Positions 63,961-64,000 of a DNA stretch of 64,000 bases are shown here, in pieces. The notes below the pieces were generated by a model. That model worked only from the letters and a program-made list of their open reading frames with translations. It was not told where the DNA came from and did no database searches. Where the stretch lies: positions 6,245,001 to 6,309,000 of the forward strand of contig NZ_CP150096.1 in the NCBI RefSeq assembly GCF_038396765.1, given 5' to 3'. The stretch is from Chitinophaga caseinilytica (GTDB taxonomy: Bacteria; Bacteroidota; Bacteroidia; Chitinophagales; Chitinophagaceae). Within the stretch, counting starts at the first letter, position 1. Each line of letters opens with the position of its first letter. The position numbers and the translations under genes are program-made.

Positions 63961-64000
63961 ATGAATAAATTCCTTTTTGCGATTTGGCTGATCGGATGCG
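63961..64000 (+). CDS. Start of an exported protein (partial)
   Basis: The ATG at 63961 opens MNKFLFAIWLIGC before the window ends. A Lys followed by a hydrophobic run suggests a signal peptide, possibly a lipoprotein (Cys at residue 13). Placement right behind the operator pair supports it as a real, regulated gene. The product cannot be named. Confidence 0.5.
   Translation, partial: MNKFLFAIWLIGC

Overview
The window is a chromosomal segment of a Bacteroidota bacterium, most likely from the Chitinophagaceae (Chitinophaga-like). The evidence is a type IX secretion plug protein, a type III glutamine synthetase (GlnN), a PafA-type alkaline phosphatase, a CarboxypepD_reg/TonB receptor, TlpA-like redoxins and promoters of the Bacteroidota form (TTTG, 18-21 bases, TAnnTTTG). 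It is a housekeeping region. I see no prophage, insertion sequence, CRISPR array or defence island.

Layout. 1-7.5 kb: exported and hypothetical proteins, tRNA-Gln behind an odd 68-base structured element, a GT9 glycosyltransferase with a DUF4254 partner, an amino-acid permease, an OmpH-like lipoprotein and a GDPD-like enzyme. 7.5-25.6 kb, almost all on the minus strand: the translation/transcription block, in transcription order rpsU-xerC-hpf, tRNA-Thr/Tyr/Gly/Thr, tuf, tRNA-Trp-secE-nusG, then rplK-rplA-rplJ-rplL-rpoB-rpoC. Two plus-strand genes (a lactonase-fold protein and a DUF1579 protein) split nusG from rplK. 25.7-36.3 kb: ribE, nitronate monooxygenase-like and MFS genes with truB, facing a BamA/TamA-like protein; then TrmH-like, LolC/E-like permease, T9SS plug and type II NADH dehydrogenase. 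36.5-39.7 kb: glpK-glpF and a transaldolase. 39.77-39.86 kb: the SRP RNA. 40-57 kb: methyltransferase, nitrilase-fold enzyme, DUF4406 and TlpA proteins, aroE, phosphosulfolactate synthase, a TPR protein, enoyl-CoA hydratase, PafA, an alpha-oxoamine synthase, and a TonB receptor with a PepSY membrane protein. 57-64 kb: purL, glnN, a TlpA-like protein and the start of another exported protein behind a paired palindromic operator.

Most notable: (1) rpoB lacks an in-frame ATG. The conserved N-terminus is read only by a -1 shift at A AAA AAG eleven codons or fewer from an ATG, so there is either a missing A in a homopolymer or real slippage. The TonB receptor has the same kind of break. (2) Three intergenic spaces carry 65-79-base tandem repeats next to terminators, and in two of them each unit holds a terminator-like hairpin. 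(3) Translation-related genes share a nearly identical promoter, with an identical TACCTTTG box in four cases, and several ordinary genes have TAnnTTTG only 4-7 bases before ATG, suggesting leaderless mRNAs. (4) Two minus-strand terminators have no visible gene upstream, marking possible small RNAs. All similarity calls come from recognising motifs by eye; no searches were run.
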